A DNA stretch of 28,998 nt from Firmicutes bacterium UBA5388 (GTDB taxonomy: Bacteria; Bacillota; UBA4882; UBA10575), in NCBI GenBank assembly GCA_002409975.1, contig DHOO01000076.1:1-28998 (forward strand), given 5' to 3'. Each line of letters starts with the position of its first letter. Position 1 is the stretch's first letter. This document shows, one piece after another, positions 1-8,677 of this stretch. The translations under genes and the position numbers were made by a program. Below the pieces are notes generated by a model that saw only the letters and a program-made list of their open reading frames with translations, was not told the DNA's origin and did no database searches.

Positions 1-1
1 C

Positions 2-24
2 GGTAGCCAGCGTGAGCGACTACC
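2..24. repeat. Dispersed 23-bp imperfect palindrome, copy 1
   Basis: The element starts GGTAGCC and ends GACTACC. Its reverse complement recurs at 21090-21112 with 21 of 23 bases identical, and a partial copy lies at 10398-10418. The ends pair as GGTAG/CTACC, so it can form a small hairpin. It lies just upstream of the exbB leader. The remaining leader (25-136) has no promoter I can defend. Confidence 0.6.
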
Positions 25-136
25 CAGTATTTTTCTACAATATTAACGTTAAAAACCAAAGTCTTATAGAAAAAATAAGTTTCTTGATGTTTAGGGATTA
101 TTTAGGAAGCAATCTAGTGCTTAGGAGGAGAAGAAA

Positions 137-754
137 ATGTGGCAATTGTTTGTAAGTGGTGGCCCAGTAATGTACCCTTTATTACTATGTTCGGTGATGG
201 TTATTACTATTACTATCGAGCGCCTATGGTTTTTTTTAAGTCAGCGTGGGGATTTAGATGAAATCAGAAGAATAGTTTTTAGAATGATGGAAAAAGAGGC
301 TCCTCTGGAAGCGATCCAATATTTACAAAAAGTGAATCAACCGGTCGCGCGTATGTTTCAGGCTAGCTTATTATATTTTGGGAAAGAACGGCAGCAAGTC
401 GAGGCTAATCTTAAGGAAGCCGGCGAACTGGAAGTTAAGAAGATGGAGAGGGGTTTAGGTCTTTTAGATGTCATTATTACTGCTTCTCCCTTACTGGGTT
501 TGTTGGGGACTGTTACCGGAATTATTAAAAGTTTCAATGTTTTATCTGCCGCCCAGGGTTTGCCCTCGGCAGCCGCGCTCAGTCGGGGGATCGCGGAAGC
601 TTTAATTACTACCGCTTTTGGTTTAATGATTGCCATTCCCTCACTCTTTCTGATGCACTGGTTAAATGGGATCATTGATAAAAAGCTGAGAATCATGAAT
701 CAAATGAGTAAAGAGTTTCTGGATAATTACGGAAACAGGGGTGAACAACAATGA
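137..754 (+). CDS. exbB: ExbB/TolQ/MotA-family proton channel subunit
   Basis: This inner-membrane subunit of a TonB- or Tol-type energy-transducing complex uses the proton gradient to drive work at the outer membrane. The 205-residue protein has the family layout: a first membrane helix near residues 10-32, a cytoplasmic stretch, and two later helices near 108-132 and 150-175. The later helices carry the conserved small-residue region (ASPLLGLLGTVTGII) typical of ExbB/TolQ. The start follows AGGAGGAG at a good distance. Its stop overlaps the exbD start by four bases (ATGA), so the two are translationally coupled. ExbB and TolQ cannot be told apart with certainty, but the tonB gene next door favours ExbB. 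Confidence 0.93.
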   Translation: MWQLFVSGGPVMYPLLLCSVMVITITIERLWFFLSQRGDLDEIRRIVFRMMEKEAPLEAIQYLQKVNQPVARMFQASLLYFGKERQQVEANLKEAGELEVKKMERGLGLLDVIITASPLLGLLGTVTGIIKSFNVLSAAQGLPSAAALSRGIAEALITTAFGLMIAIPSLFLMHWLNGIIDKKLRIMNQMSKEFLDNYGNRGEQQ

Positions 755-1161
755 TGTTCAACCGGAAAGCAAGACGCCCCCGCTTGGATATTGTTCCGAT
801 GATTGATGTGATCTTCTTTTTACTAGTCTTTTTTATGTTTTTTACGACTTTCAAGACAGCAGTCTCTGGAATACCAATTGAGTTACCCAGTTCCAGTCAG
901 GCGGTGAGCTTTGAGCAAAACCGGGTAGTGGTAACTATTGACCGTAAAGAAACAGTGTTTTATGGCGCTGAACAAATTTCCTTAGCAAAACTCACTCAGA
1001 CGTTGGCGCCATTAGCGGCTAAAGACCCTAATTTACTAGTGATTATTAATGCCGATTCAAAAGTTACTTACGAAAAATTGATTACTGTGATGGAAGCGAT
1101 AACTACCGCAGGGGTTTCACAGCCAGCCTTTGGGGTGGAAAAGAATAACAAGCGGTTGTAG
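751..1161 (+). CDS. exbD: ExbD/TolR-family biopolymer transport protein
   Basis: Partner of the preceding ExbB. The 136-residue protein has a short basic cytoplasmic N-terminus, one membrane helix at about residues 14-36 and a periplasmic domain. The helix carries the conserved proton-path aspartate (PMIDVIFF, Asp19), the residue family members need for proton-driven function. The gene overlaps exbB by four bases. tonB follows after 11 bases, with the TAG stop running directly into the GGAGG ribosome binding site of tonB. The length is normal for ExbD. Confidence 0.93.
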   Translation: MMFNRKARRPRLDIVPMIDVIFFLLVFFMFFTTFKTAVSGIPIELPSSSQAVSFEQNRVVVTIDRKETVFYGAEQISLAKLTQTLAPLAAKDPNLLVIINADSKVTYEKLITVMEAITTAGVSQPAFGVEKNNKRL

Positions 1162-1172
1162 GAGGTTTAGTT

Positions 1173-1943
1173 ATGGAAAAACTCCGCTCCAGAGAGTTCA
1201 CTAGAATGGTTGGGTCATTTCTTCTGGCCGTGGGGTTTCACGCCCTTTTTTTTCTGATTAAAGCGAATGGGATCTGGGGTTCGAGTGGAAATAATCCGGA
1301 ATATATTCTTGTCCATCCCCGCCTGATCGAGATTGAATCTCCACAGGTGGAGCGAGAACCTGTGCAGCGAAAGGTCACCCTGGAAGAAAAACCGACTCCA
1401 AAGGCGCTGCCACCGGAGAAACCACCTAATCGTTCTACGGAGGAGATAACGGCCAGGGTGGAGGAGGTACATCAGGAAAACCCAGCGGCTAGAGAAACTA
1501 AGTCTGAACCAGGAGAAGTAGTAGAAAAAAGAGCAGAAGAAATTAATGAGCAAAGCGCGGAGCATCATGAAATTGGAGAAGAGCAGACTCCGGTGGCTCC
1601 TTCCTTACCTCCGTTAGGAGGGGCCGGAGGTATGGTTGTTTTTACCCCCCGTTTTTCTTATCCTAAAAGCGCAGAACATAGAGGAGTAGAAGGAAAGGTC
1701 CAGTTGGAGCTATACCTTTCTTCTGAAGGAGTACTTTTGAAGGAGCCTTTGATTACAGTTTCTTCTGGTCATCCGGAATTAGATGAGCATTGCCTAAAGA
1801 TGTTTAAAGCAAAAGAATGGAAGTTTAAGCCAGCCTCCAAACCTTATAAAATACGAGTGGAAGTCAGTTTTTTTAATAACGAGGTAGAATCGAGATTTCT
1901 TGGGGAGGCAGCCTACCTTTCAACTGAAGAAGGAGGAGAATAG
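1173..1943 (+). CDS. tonB: TonB-family energy transducer
   Basis: TonB links the ExbB-ExbD motor to outer-membrane receptors. The 256-residue protein has an N-terminal membrane anchor (about 12-30) and a long Pro/Glu/Lys-rich linker (about 50-150) suited to spanning a periplasm. The TonB C-terminal domain (about 155-240) contains FSYPKSAEHRGVEGKV and the later EWKFKPA, both typical of that fold. GGAGG lies upstream of the ATG. The gene sits third in the operon and abuts the secreted-protein gene at 1945. Having this gene in a spore-former implies an outer membrane. No TonB-dependent receptor is in the window. Confidence 0.92.
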   Translation: MEKLRSREFTRMVGSFLLAVGFHALFFLIKANGIWGSSGNNPEYILVHPRLIEIESPQVEREPVQRKVTLEEKPTPKALPPEKPPNRSTEEITARVEEVHQENPAARETKSEPGEVVEKRAEEINEQSAEHHEIGEEQTPVAPSLPPLGGAGGMVVFTPRFSYPKSAEHRGVEGKVQLELYLSSEGVLLKEPLITVSSGHPELDEHCLKMFKAKEWKFKPASKPYKIRVEVSFFNNEVESRFLGEAAYLSTEEGGE

Positions 1944-1944
1944 G

Positions 1945-4047
1945 TTGGAAAGGAAGACTGGGAAAAAAGTCCTTCTGATCGTACTATTATGTTTAGTGTT
2001 TTTTCTTACTACTCCTGGGAGCCGAGGAGAAATGCCAACATCTGTGGTTGAACCTAGCGAGCAACAGCCAGTGACAGGTTCTTTTACCAAGAATATTGAC
2101 CGCTTAATACTAGAAAACGAGTATATCGCGGTTGCTGTTAGTAATTCATCCGATGCCACCGGAAGATTTGGAATTAAGGTGACAGGAGGAGATCCTCTGC
2201 GTTCTGGAGATGAAGAAAAAGCTTTAATCTATGGGTACGAAAAACCTTGGACTTCTTTTACTACGCTCCGGATAGATGAGAATAATTACATATTTGGGGG
2301 TAAGACTAAAAAACGCTCGGGTGGAACCGGAGAATATGGAACGGTTATTAGCCCTCCGGTTTGGAACCAAGAAACAAGGAGTATTACGATGACCTGTCGG
2401 TATGGAGCGGTAGATGTAACACAAGAAATATCGATTGTCGAGAGTACTACTACTGGTTATCCTGATACTGCCAAGATCAAATATTCCTTGGTTAACAGGG
2501 ATGATCTTCCCCATGAAGTTGGGCTCCGGGTAGTAATTGACACCATGCTAGGGGAGAACGATGGAGCGCCTTTTCGAATCGGAGAAACCGCCATCCAGAC
2601 TGATTCCGTGATTGAGAAGAGTGGACTCCCCGAGTTTTGGCAGGCTTTTGATACACTAACCGATCCCAAAGTGATTGCTCAGGGTACTCTAAAAGGAAGG
2701 GAAGCTACTCCTCCTGATTTTCTGTACTTTACCAACTGGGGTAGTGTAGCGGACTCCCATTGGGAGGTACCATTAGTGCCGGAACGCGACTTTACCCGCG
2801 CCGGTGAGTTTGAGTTGGATAGCGCCGCCGTATATCTCTGGAAACCCGTAACTCTGCCGGCTGCGGGTAGCGCTACTTATGTTTTATACTATGGACTGGG
2901 AGGGGTGACAGTCGTTCCTGGCCACCTCCAAATAGGAGCTAGTTCCCCGGCTCAAGTCATATTATCGGAAAATGGCAATTCCTTCTCGATCGTTGCCTAT
3001 ATTCAAAATACTGGTGTTAGTCCGGCTATGAGTACGAGAGCTCGTCTTAATTTACCACCGGGACTTGTCCTTGCCGAAAAAAAACCTCCGGAAATTTATA
3101 TTGGAAAATTAGATCCGGGGGAGATGACTCAGTTACATTGGGAGGTAAAGCCAACCGGGAATATTATTGGTATGCTTTCTCCTTTTTCTGTAGTAGCTTC
3201 TGCCATTAACATTCCGGAAAACAAAGTAGAAAGAAGTATTAGGGTTGTGGGACCTCCTAAATTAATATTGGCCGTTAATCCACCGCCAACTCTCAAAATT
3301 GAAGATGAGCGGGTTGTTCCTGCTCCTTATCCGCTTACCGCTACCATAAGAAATACTGGCGAATCGGAAGCCTTTGGAGTAATTGGCAGCTTGCAACTAG
3401 GTGAAGGGATGAAACCAGCTCCCAAAGAGATTCTCCGCAGGTACGTGGGTAATTTGAAGCCAGGAGAAGAATATAAGCTAACCTGGTATCTAACACCAGC
3501 CGGAATTGGAAAGCGGACCTATCTTGGTGTTCAATTTGAGTCCAACTCAACTAAACCGGTGATGTATATTGCGGGAATACAACTACCTGTTCTCATCTCG
3601 AAGATCCATTTAGTGCCATTGACTCCGCCAAAAGTTGGTGAACTATTAGCAATGGAAGTCAGAGCGGAGAATCTACCGATGCTTACTGGGGTAGAATTTG
3701 ATTTAATATATAATCCGGAATTTATGGAGATAATTAGGGTATCGAGAGGATTATTCTTTATTGAAAATAAAACCATGACCCCTTGGCATTCGGGAACAAT
3801 AAACGGTTTTGAGGGGAAGATCGTTAAAATTGGTGGCGAAAGAACTTCATCTGCTGGAGACAGCTCTTTACTTGCAACGATCTATTGTAAGTTAGGGACT
3901 AAACCTGGTGAGTTCGCGATCGCCCCCCTTAATATCCAACTGCAAAGCAAACTGGATAAAATCCCCTCTTATCAGGTAAAGGGGTTGGGGTTAGTCATAA
4001 ATGAGAAAGGAGGAGTCCAGAGTGTATCATATAACGTTGACCAGTAA
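1945..4047 (+). CDS. Secreted beta-rich protein with CARDB-like repeats and a C-terminal cohesin-like domain
   Basis: About 700 residues. I chose TTG at 1945: it has AAGGAGGAG six bases upstream and puts a classic signal peptide at the start (ERKTGKK, then a leucine/valine-rich core to about residue 27). An upstream in-frame ATG at 1900 would lie inside tonB and spoil the signal peptide. Residues about 30-325 form a beta-rich domain I do not recognise. Two repeat units (about 330-430 and 435-545) resemble CARDB/NEW3 beta-sandwiches, with N-T-G motifs (IQNTG, IRNTG) and PGE..L.W patterns. Residues about 550-692 resemble a cohesin domain (TGVEFDLIYNPEFMEI, later LLATIYCKL and GEFAI). Its stop overlaps the next gene. 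Binding partners are unknown; the domain calls rest on pattern recognition alone. Confidence 0.75.
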   Translation: MERKTGKKVLLIVLLCLVFFLTTPGSRGEMPTSVVEPSEQQPVTGSFTKNIDRLILENEYIAVAVSNSSDATGRFGIKVTGGDPLRSGDEEKALIYGYEKPWTSFTTLRIDENNYIFGGKTKKRSGGTGEYGTVISPPVWNQETRSITMTCRYGAVDVTQEISIVESTTTGYPDTAKIKYSLVNRDDLPHEVGLRVVIDTMLGENDGAPFRIGETAIQTDSVIEKSGLPEFWQAFDTLTDPKVIAQGTLKGREATPPDFLYFTNWGSVADSHWEVPLVPERDFTRAGEFELDSAAVYLWKPVTLPAAGSATYVLYYGLGGVTVVPGHLQIGASSPAQVILSENGNSFSIVAYIQNTGVSPAMSTRARLNLPPGLVLAEKKPPEIYIGKLDPGEMTQLHWEVKPTGNIIGMLSPFSVVASAINIPENKVERSIRVVGPPKLILAVNPPPTLKIEDERVVPAPYPLTATIRNTGESEAFGVIGSLQLGEGMKPAPKEILRRYVGNLKPGEEYKLTWYLTPAGIGKRTYLGVQFESNSTKPVMYIAGIQLPVLISKIHLVPLTPPKVGELLAMEVRAENLPMLTGVEFDLIYNPEFMEIIRVSRGLFFIENKTMTPWHSGTINGFEGKIVKIGGERTSSAGDSSLLATIYCKLGTKPGEFAIAPLNIQLQSKLDKIPSYQVKGLGLVINEKGGVQSVSYNVDQ

Positions 4048-4729
4048 ATGGAAGTTAAAAGTAGTAGTAGCGGTTTTAACTATGCTCCTGATTGCTGTTC
4101 CGGTGGTAGCAGGTCGCCCGTTTTCTGATGTGCCTGAATGGGCTTATCAAGCGGTTAAGAAGTTGGTAGATGGTGGTTATTTAGAACTTTATGAAGATGG
4201 GACCTTCCAAGGAAACAATGCTGTCAATCGTTATACCTTGGCGATGGTTGTAGCTAAAATGCTAGTCAATATAGGGGAAGGGGTTACGCCAGCCGGACGG
4301 GAAGATGTTACCTTATTAAGAAAACTTTCCAATGAATTTCAGAATGAATTAGTATTACTTACCGTTAAAAATAAAGAATTGGAGGAACGTCTGAGCAAAA
4401 TAGAGGAAGGAAAGATGATTTTAGCTGAAGATCAGACTAAGAATACTTCTGGTATAAAACTTCTTTCCGATGAAGCAAAAGCACTTCGGGGAGAAATTGC
4501 TGCGTTGCAGAGTGAGATTACTAAGATTGCGGCTGATATTTTAAAGGAAAAGAGACAAGTGGACAGTATAGAAGGAAAATTTGTGAGTCTCGAAAGCGCA
4601 CAGGAAAAGCAATCCGCAGCAATTGATGACTTAAGAGTACAGTTAGAAAAAGAAAAAAGAACCAATAGAATTTTAACGATCATTTTAGGAATATTAGGAG
4701 TGGCGGGTATTTTTCTACCTTCACCATGA
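4022..4729 (+). CDS. SLH-domain/coiled-coil envelope protein with C-terminal membrane segment
   Basis: About 235 residues from GTG 4022. This start is preferred over ATG 4001 because AAAGGAGGAG (4006-4015) lies six bases before the GTG, while the ATG has no ribosome binding site. Order: signal peptide or anchor (about 9-30), one SLH domain (about 31-85; RPFSDVPEWAYQAV, then GTFQGNNAVNRYTLA), a long charged coiled coil (about 95-205), and a C-terminal hydrophobic segment (about 210-232). Proteins with one SLH domain, a coiled coil and a C-terminal membrane part tether the outer membrane to peptidoglycan in Thermotogota and diderm Bacillota. Here the C-terminus is a helix and not a barrel, so the orientation is unclear. 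It overlaps the previous gene by 26 bases. Confidence 0.85.
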   Translation: MYHITLTSKWKLKVVVAVLTMLLIAVPVVAGRPFSDVPEWAYQAVKKLVDGGYLELYEDGTFQGNNAVNRYTLAMVVAKMLVNIGEGVTPAGREDVTLLRKLSNEFQNELVLLTVKNKELEERLSKIEEGKMILAEDQTKNTSGIKLLSDEAKALRGEIAALQSEITKIAADILKEKRQVDSIEGKFVSLESAQEKQSAAIDDLRVQLEKEKRTNRILTIILGILGVAGIFLPSP

Positions 4730-4904
4730 CCTTCTATGGTACAGGGATTAGTTGTTACAGAAATTGAAACTTATGTATATGATCTTGATAATCCAACTTG
4801 AGATTCTCTAATCTTTATAATTTTAGGTTAAATTACAATATATTCTGATTGAGACTTTGAAAAATAGACAATCCCCTTTAATTTTCCTAAAATTGAAGAT
4901 AAAA

Positions 4905-4934
4905 TTGACAACTAATCCCTTACTCGTTTATAAT
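4905..4934 (+). promoter_or_regulatory. Sigma-A promoter of yceD-rpmF
   Basis: The promoter is TTGACA (4905-4910), an 18-base spacer, then TATAAT (4929-4934). Both hexamers are perfect consensus. It lies 16 bases before the yceD start, and GAGGTGA (4938-4944) forms the ribosome binding site, so the leader is very short. Confidence 0.85.
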
Positions 4935-4950
4935 ACAGAGGTGAGTTTAA

Positions 4951-5502
4951 ATGGAATCAATTTTCAAGGTAGATATTTCCCCCATCAAAGATCAACCTGG
5001 ACAAACTATAGAAATTCAGGGCAAGATCGTTTTACCTAATCTTACTGGGGTAGGCGACAGGTTATTGGAGTTGATTAACCCTTGGGAATTAGAACTTCAG
5101 GTGACTAATATTAACCAAGGTTTTCAGGTTAAAGGCAAGATGGCAGGGAGTTATGAAATGATATGTGACCGCTGTTTGGAAAAGGTTAGGTCTTATTTGG
5201 AAACAGAGATTACAGATAACTTTCTGCCTGCTAATAACAGCTGTGAAAAAGAGGACGGGGATAAGATCTATCTAGGGGATGAACTTGATTTAACCGAAAC
5301 CTTACTAGAAACTATTAACCTGAAGATACCGATGAAGAACCTTTGTTCTCCCGATTGCCAGGGGCTTTGTCTGGTTTGCGGCTTAAATCTTAATACTCAA
5401 ACCTGTAAGTGTCAGCAAGACGTTTTTGACCCCAGATTGGCAAATCTCCTTAAGTGGAAGGAACAAGAAGGAGGTGGAAGTGATGGCCAATCCAAAAGGT
5501 AG
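4951..5502 (+). CDS. yceD: YceD/DUF177 family metal-binding protein
   Basis: The 183-residue protein belongs to the DUF177 (YceD) family, which is almost always encoded directly upstream of rpmF and is linked to 23S rRNA/ribosome assembly. The cysteine pattern is complete: C72-x2-C75 in the middle, then C132, C136, C140, C143, C152 and C154 near the C-terminus (CSPDCQGLCLVCG). This probably binds zinc. The last 20 bases overlap rpmF, whose ribosome binding site lies inside this gene. The molecular role of the family is not settled. Confidence 0.9.
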   Translation: MESIFKVDISPIKDQPGQTIEIQGKIVLPNLTGVGDRLLELINPWELELQVTNINQGFQVKGKMAGSYEMICDRCLEKVRSYLETEITDNFLPANNSCEKEDGDKIYLGDELDLTETLLETINLKIPMKNLCSPDCQGLCLVCGLNLNTQTCKCQQDVFDPRLANLLKWKEQEGGGSDGQSKR

Positions 5503-5662
5503 GCACTCTCAAACTAGAGGAAAAATGCGAAGAACTCATTGGAAATTAAAACTTACGACATTGTCTCGCTGTGAACAATGCCAGGCGCCGAGATTATCGC
5601 ATCGGGTATGTCCTAGTTGTGGATATTATCGGGGGCGCCAAGTAATAAATACCAAAAGCTAA
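5483..5662 (+). CDS. rpmF: 50S ribosomal protein bL32
   Basis: This 59-residue protein of the large ribosomal subunit has the typical N-terminus MANPKGRHSQTRGKMRR. It is the zinc-binding form, with C30-x2-C33 and C43-x2-C46. The ATG at 5483 follows AAGGAGGTGG at the right distance; longer in-frame starts would read into yceD coding sequence. A terminator follows, which closes the yceD-rpmF transcript. Confidence 0.97.
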   Translation: MANPKGRHSQTRGKMRRTHWKLKLTTLSRCEQCQAPRLSHRVCPSCGYYRGRQVINTKS

Positions 5663-5672
5663 TGATAAGGGG

Positions 5673-5698
5673 AAAAGGTCGTAAAAGACCTTTTTTTC
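5673..5698 (+). terminator. Intrinsic terminator after rpmF
   Basis: The stem is AAAAGGTC/GACCTTTT with a six-base loop (GTAAAA), followed by a T-rich tail. It separates yceD-rpmF from the lipid cluster. Confidence 0.85.
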
Positions 5699-5982
5699 TT
5701 ATAAGTTAGCGTTCACTGTGGCTACTTCTCAGATCACGAACGATTTAACTTTAAGTAAGGCTCTTCGAGAAGCCTCAAATTATTGAATTCTGCAACTCCT
5801 TAGGCTAGAAAAGAAGGAGATGGAATAATTTTATTTTATAACAATAGTATCTTTATAGAATTAATAATTGCTAAATTACCTAAGATAAAAAATCCAAAAT
5901 AGTATAATAATAACTTTACTCGTTCTTTTATCTCTGTTATACTCATTCTATATTTGATTAAAACCTTAAAGGGGGGTGCAAA
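5699..5982 (+). promoter_or_regulatory. plsX leader region with sigma-A promoter at 5915-5943
   Basis: Non-coding. TTTACT (5915-5920), a 17-base spacer and TATACT (5938-5943) form a good promoter for plsX. An imperfect hairpin based on GGCT/AGCC lies near 5759-5774. I saw no FapR-type operator in this stretch. GGGGGG before the plsX ATG serves as ribosome binding site. Confidence 0.65.
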
Positions 5983-6975
5983 ATGAGAATAGCAGTAGAT
6001 GCCATGGGGGGAGATTACGCTCCTAAAGAACCTGTTCTTGGTAGCGTTTTAGCGGCCAAGGAAGCAAAGATTGCTTCTGTCCTAGTCGGCAGAAGCGAAG
6101 AAATAAACCAAGAGTTGTCTCAATATGAAGATTATCCTAAAGAGCTCATTACGATCAAGGAAGCTCGAGAGGTTGTTGAAATTACAGAACAACCGGCAAT
6201 TGCGGTCAGGAAAAAACGGGACTCTTCTATTGTCGTGGCGAACCTTTTAGTTAAGAATGGAGAGGCTGATGCAGTAATTTCGGCGGGTAGCACTGGAGCG
6301 GCGATGACAGCTTCCTTGTTTATCTTAGGAAGGATTCAGGGTATTTCAAGGCCGGCGATTGCGATCCCAATGCCGACAGTTAATGGAGTTACGGTTTTTT
6401 TGGATGCTGGCGCTAATGTGGAAAATGATGCTAAAGACCTTCTTCAATTCGGGATTATGGGTTCGATTTATGCTGAAGCCGTTCTTGGTTTATCTTCGCC
6501 CAGGGTTGGTCTTTTAAGTAATGGGGAAGAAGAATCAAAAGGGAACAGATTGGTTCAAGAAACATATCAGCTATTGAAAGATGGCAACCTTAATTTTGTT
6601 GGAAATATTGAAGGTAATGATATTCCCATGGGTCGGGCAGAGGTAATCGTCTGCGATGGATTTGTGGGGAATATTATTCTGAAATTTGCTGAAGGGATGG
6701 CTTCTGCCCTTTTCCAAAAGATGAAGGAGGCTTTGATGGGTTCGGCTTTGACTAAAATGGGCGCTCTAATTATCAAGCCCAGTCTGAAAGAGTTAAAGGG
6801 GAGCTTTGACTATTCAGAGTATGGCGGCGCTCCTCTGCTTGGAGTTAAAGGGGTAAGTATAATTAGCCATGGTCGTTCTGATGCTAAAGCTTTTAAAAAC
6901 GCTATTAAAGCTGCTGCCAGTGGCGTAGAACAAGATATTATCGAAAAAATTCGCACATCGCTTGAAGAGCATTAA
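5983..6975 (+). CDS. plsX: Phosphate acyltransferase PlsX
   Basis: PlsX converts acyl-ACP to acyl-phosphate, the donor used by PlsY to acylate glycerol-3-phosphate, so it joins fatty-acid and phospholipid synthesis. The 330-residue protein starts with the family signature MRIAVDAMGGDYAP and contains SAGSTGAAM and FLDAGAN, both conserved in PlsX. Length is normal. It opens the lipid cluster behind its own promoter. The fabD ribosome binding site overlaps its stop codon. fapR, which often precedes plsX in Bacillota, is not here. Confidence 0.96.
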   Translation: MRIAVDAMGGDYAPKEPVLGSVLAAKEAKIASVLVGRSEEINQELSQYEDYPKELITIKEAREVVEITEQPAIAVRKKRDSSIVVANLLVKNGEADAVISAGSTGAAMTASLFILGRIQGISRPAIAIPMPTVNGVTVFLDAGANVENDAKDLLQFGIMGSIYAEAVLGLSSPRVGLLSNGEEESKGNRLVQETYQLLKDGNLNFVGNIEGNDIPMGRAEVIVCDGFVGNIILKFAEGMASALFQKMKEALMGSALTKMGALIIKPSLKELKGSFDYSEYGGAPLLGVKGVSIISHGRSDAKAFKNAIKAAASGVEQDIIEKIRTSLEEH

Positions 6976-6988
6976 GAGGAGGTATCCA

Positions 6989-7909
6989 ATGTCTATACAA
7001 GTGGCCTTTATCTTTCCGGGTCAAGGTTGTCAGTATGTTGGGATTGGTCATTCTTTATATCAAGATTTTACTTTAGCCAAATCTATTTTTCTGGAAGCCG
7101 AAGAGATATTAGGTCTACCGCTCCGAAAATACTGTTTTGAAGGTCCTTTTGAGGAGCTAACAAAGACTAAGATAGTCCAACCAGCGATTCTTACTGTCGA
7201 ATATATCATTTTTAGCTTACTTCAAGAAGAAGGTTTCGAACCTACCTGGGTAGCAGGGCATAGCCTCGGGGAATATGCTGCGCTAATTGCTTCCGGGGCT
7301 ATTACCTATGCTAATGCTTTGTCTTTGGTGAGGAAAAGAGCTGAACATATGGCTGCGGTTTCTGTTAACGGGGGAATGGCTGCCATTTTAAATCTCCCTT
7401 TGACTGACTTGGCAGGAATGGTTGAAGACTTACAAACAGAAGGTATTATTGAACTTGCGAATTTCAACTCTCCCGTACAAACCGTAGTCTCAGGAGAAAA
7501 GGAGCTAGTGACTAAACTAACTGCCCGTATCAAGCAAAGTGGCAGAGGAAAGGTGATTCCTTTAGAGGTACAAGGAGCTTTTCATTCCAGTATGATGAAA
7601 CCGGCTGCCGAAAAATTTAGGGAAGACTTAAAAAGGACAAGCTTTTTACCGATTAAAACTCCGATCATTTCTAATGTAACTGCTGAGGAGGTTTTATCCT
7701 CAGACCAACTTCCTCTTTTATTAGAGAAACAAATTTATTCCCCGGTGCGGTGGGAAGAAACTATTAAGAAATTGGCCTCATTAGATTGTGATTTATTTTT
7801 AGAGCTCGGGGGGAAGATCCTCTCTGGAATGGTTAAAAAAACATTTTCCAAAGCAAATACCTATTTTATAAGGGAAACCGAGGATTTAAAAAAATACTTG
7901 CAAAATTAA
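6989..7909 (+). CDS. fabD: Malonyl-CoA:ACP transacylase FabD
   Basis: FabD loads malonyl groups onto acyl carrier protein for fatty-acid elongation. The 306-residue protein has the FPGQG motif (9-13), the nucleophile elbow GHSLG (90-94, Ser92), Arg117, and His199 in QGAFHSSMM, together the catalytic set. I chose ATG 6989, which follows AGAGGAGGT, over the in-frame ATG at 6962 that lies inside plsX. FabH, often encoded between plsX and fabD, is absent from the cluster. Confidence 0.96.
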   Translation: MSIQVAFIFPGQGCQYVGIGHSLYQDFTLAKSIFLEAEEILGLPLRKYCFEGPFEELTKTKIVQPAILTVEYIIFSLLQEEGFEPTWVAGHSLGEYAALIASGAITYANALSLVRKRAEHMAAVSVNGGMAAILNLPLTDLAGMVEDLQTEGIIELANFNSPVQTVVSGEKELVTKLTARIKQSGRGKVIPLEVQGAFHSSMMKPAAEKFREDLKRTSFLPIKTPIISNVTAEEVLSSDQLPLLLEKQIYSPVRWEETIKKLASLDCDLFLELGGKILSGMVKKTFSKANTYFIRETEDLKKYLQN

Positions 7910-7924
7910 AGGAGGTTTAGTAAT

Positions 7925-8662
7925 ATGAAGTTAGCTCAGGAGGTAGCCATCATTACAGGAGCTGCTCGCGGGATTGGTCAGGCCATTGCCCAAGCTTTAG
8001 CGGCAGAAGGAGCAAAGGTCGTTCTGGCTGATCTTCTTCCTGTGGTTCATGAGACAGCTGAAGAAATGAGTAAACAAGGCTTTGAAACTTTTTCTCTGAC
8101 TGGTGATGTTTCAAACTTTTCTGAGGCTCAACAGATTGTGGAAACAACAGTGGAACGTTTTGGCCAAGTAGATATTATCGTGAATAATGCTGGTATTACC
8201 AGGGATAATTTATTATTGCGCATGTCTGAGGAAGATTGGGAGAAAGTTATTTCTATCAATCTTACTGGTACTTTTAACTTGACTAAAGCAGCAATTAAAC
8301 ATATGATTAAACGAAGAACTGGGAAAATAGTTAATATTGCTTCTGTAATCGGAGAGATTGGCAATGCAGGGCAAGCCAATTATGCCGCTTCCAAAGCTGG
8401 CGTTATTGCCTTTACTAAATCTGTAGCTAAAGAATTAGGCGCTAGGGGTATTCGCGCTAATGCAGTGGCTCCTGGTTTTATCAAGTCGAAGATGACCGAA
8501 GTTTTACCGGATAATGTTAAAGCAGATTTAGAAAAACAGATCCCTTTATCTAGGCTTGGACTTCCAGTGGACGTAGCAAAAGCGGTAGTTTTCTTAGTGT
8601 CGCCGGACGCAGAGTATATTACGGGTCAAGTGTTAAATATCGACGGTGGAATGGTGATGTAA
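7925..8662 (+). CDS. fabG: 3-oxoacyl-ACP reductase FabG
   Basis: This NADPH-dependent short-chain dehydrogenase reduces 3-oxoacyl-ACP in each elongation cycle. The 245-residue protein shows the cofactor motif TGAARGIG (11-18), NNAG (87-90), and the catalytic set Asn112, Ser140, Tyr153 and Lys157. The C-terminal NIDGGMVM is typical of FabG. AAAGGAGG precedes the ATG. It lies 15 bases after fabD in the same direction. Confidence 0.96.
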   Translation: MKLAQEVAIITGAARGIGQAIAQALAAEGAKVVLADLLPVVHETAEEMSKQGFETFSLTGDVSNFSEAQQIVETTVERFGQVDIIVNNAGITRDNLLLRMSEEDWEKVISINLTGTFNLTKAAIKHMIKRRTGKIVNIASVIGEIGNAGQANYAASKAGVIAFTKSVAKELGARGIRANAVAPGFIKSKMTEVLPDNVKADLEKQIPLSRLGLPVDVAKAVVFLVSPDAEYITGQVLNIDGGMVM

Positions 8663-8677
8663 CGGCTATAAATTTAG

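Noticed and set aside
358..696. Long minus-strand frame inside exbB, and similar antisense frames inside other genes
   Set aside because: These are shadows of well-supported genes, without ribosome binding sites or recognisable motifs.
4857..5039. 60-codon plus-strand frame overlapping the yceD start
   Set aside because: It reads through the perfect yceD promoter and overlaps the start of a conserved gene in another frame; no family resemblance.
5699..5982. FapR operator before plsX
   Set aside because: No TTAGTACC-type inverted repeat is present, and no fapR gene lies between rpmF and plsX.
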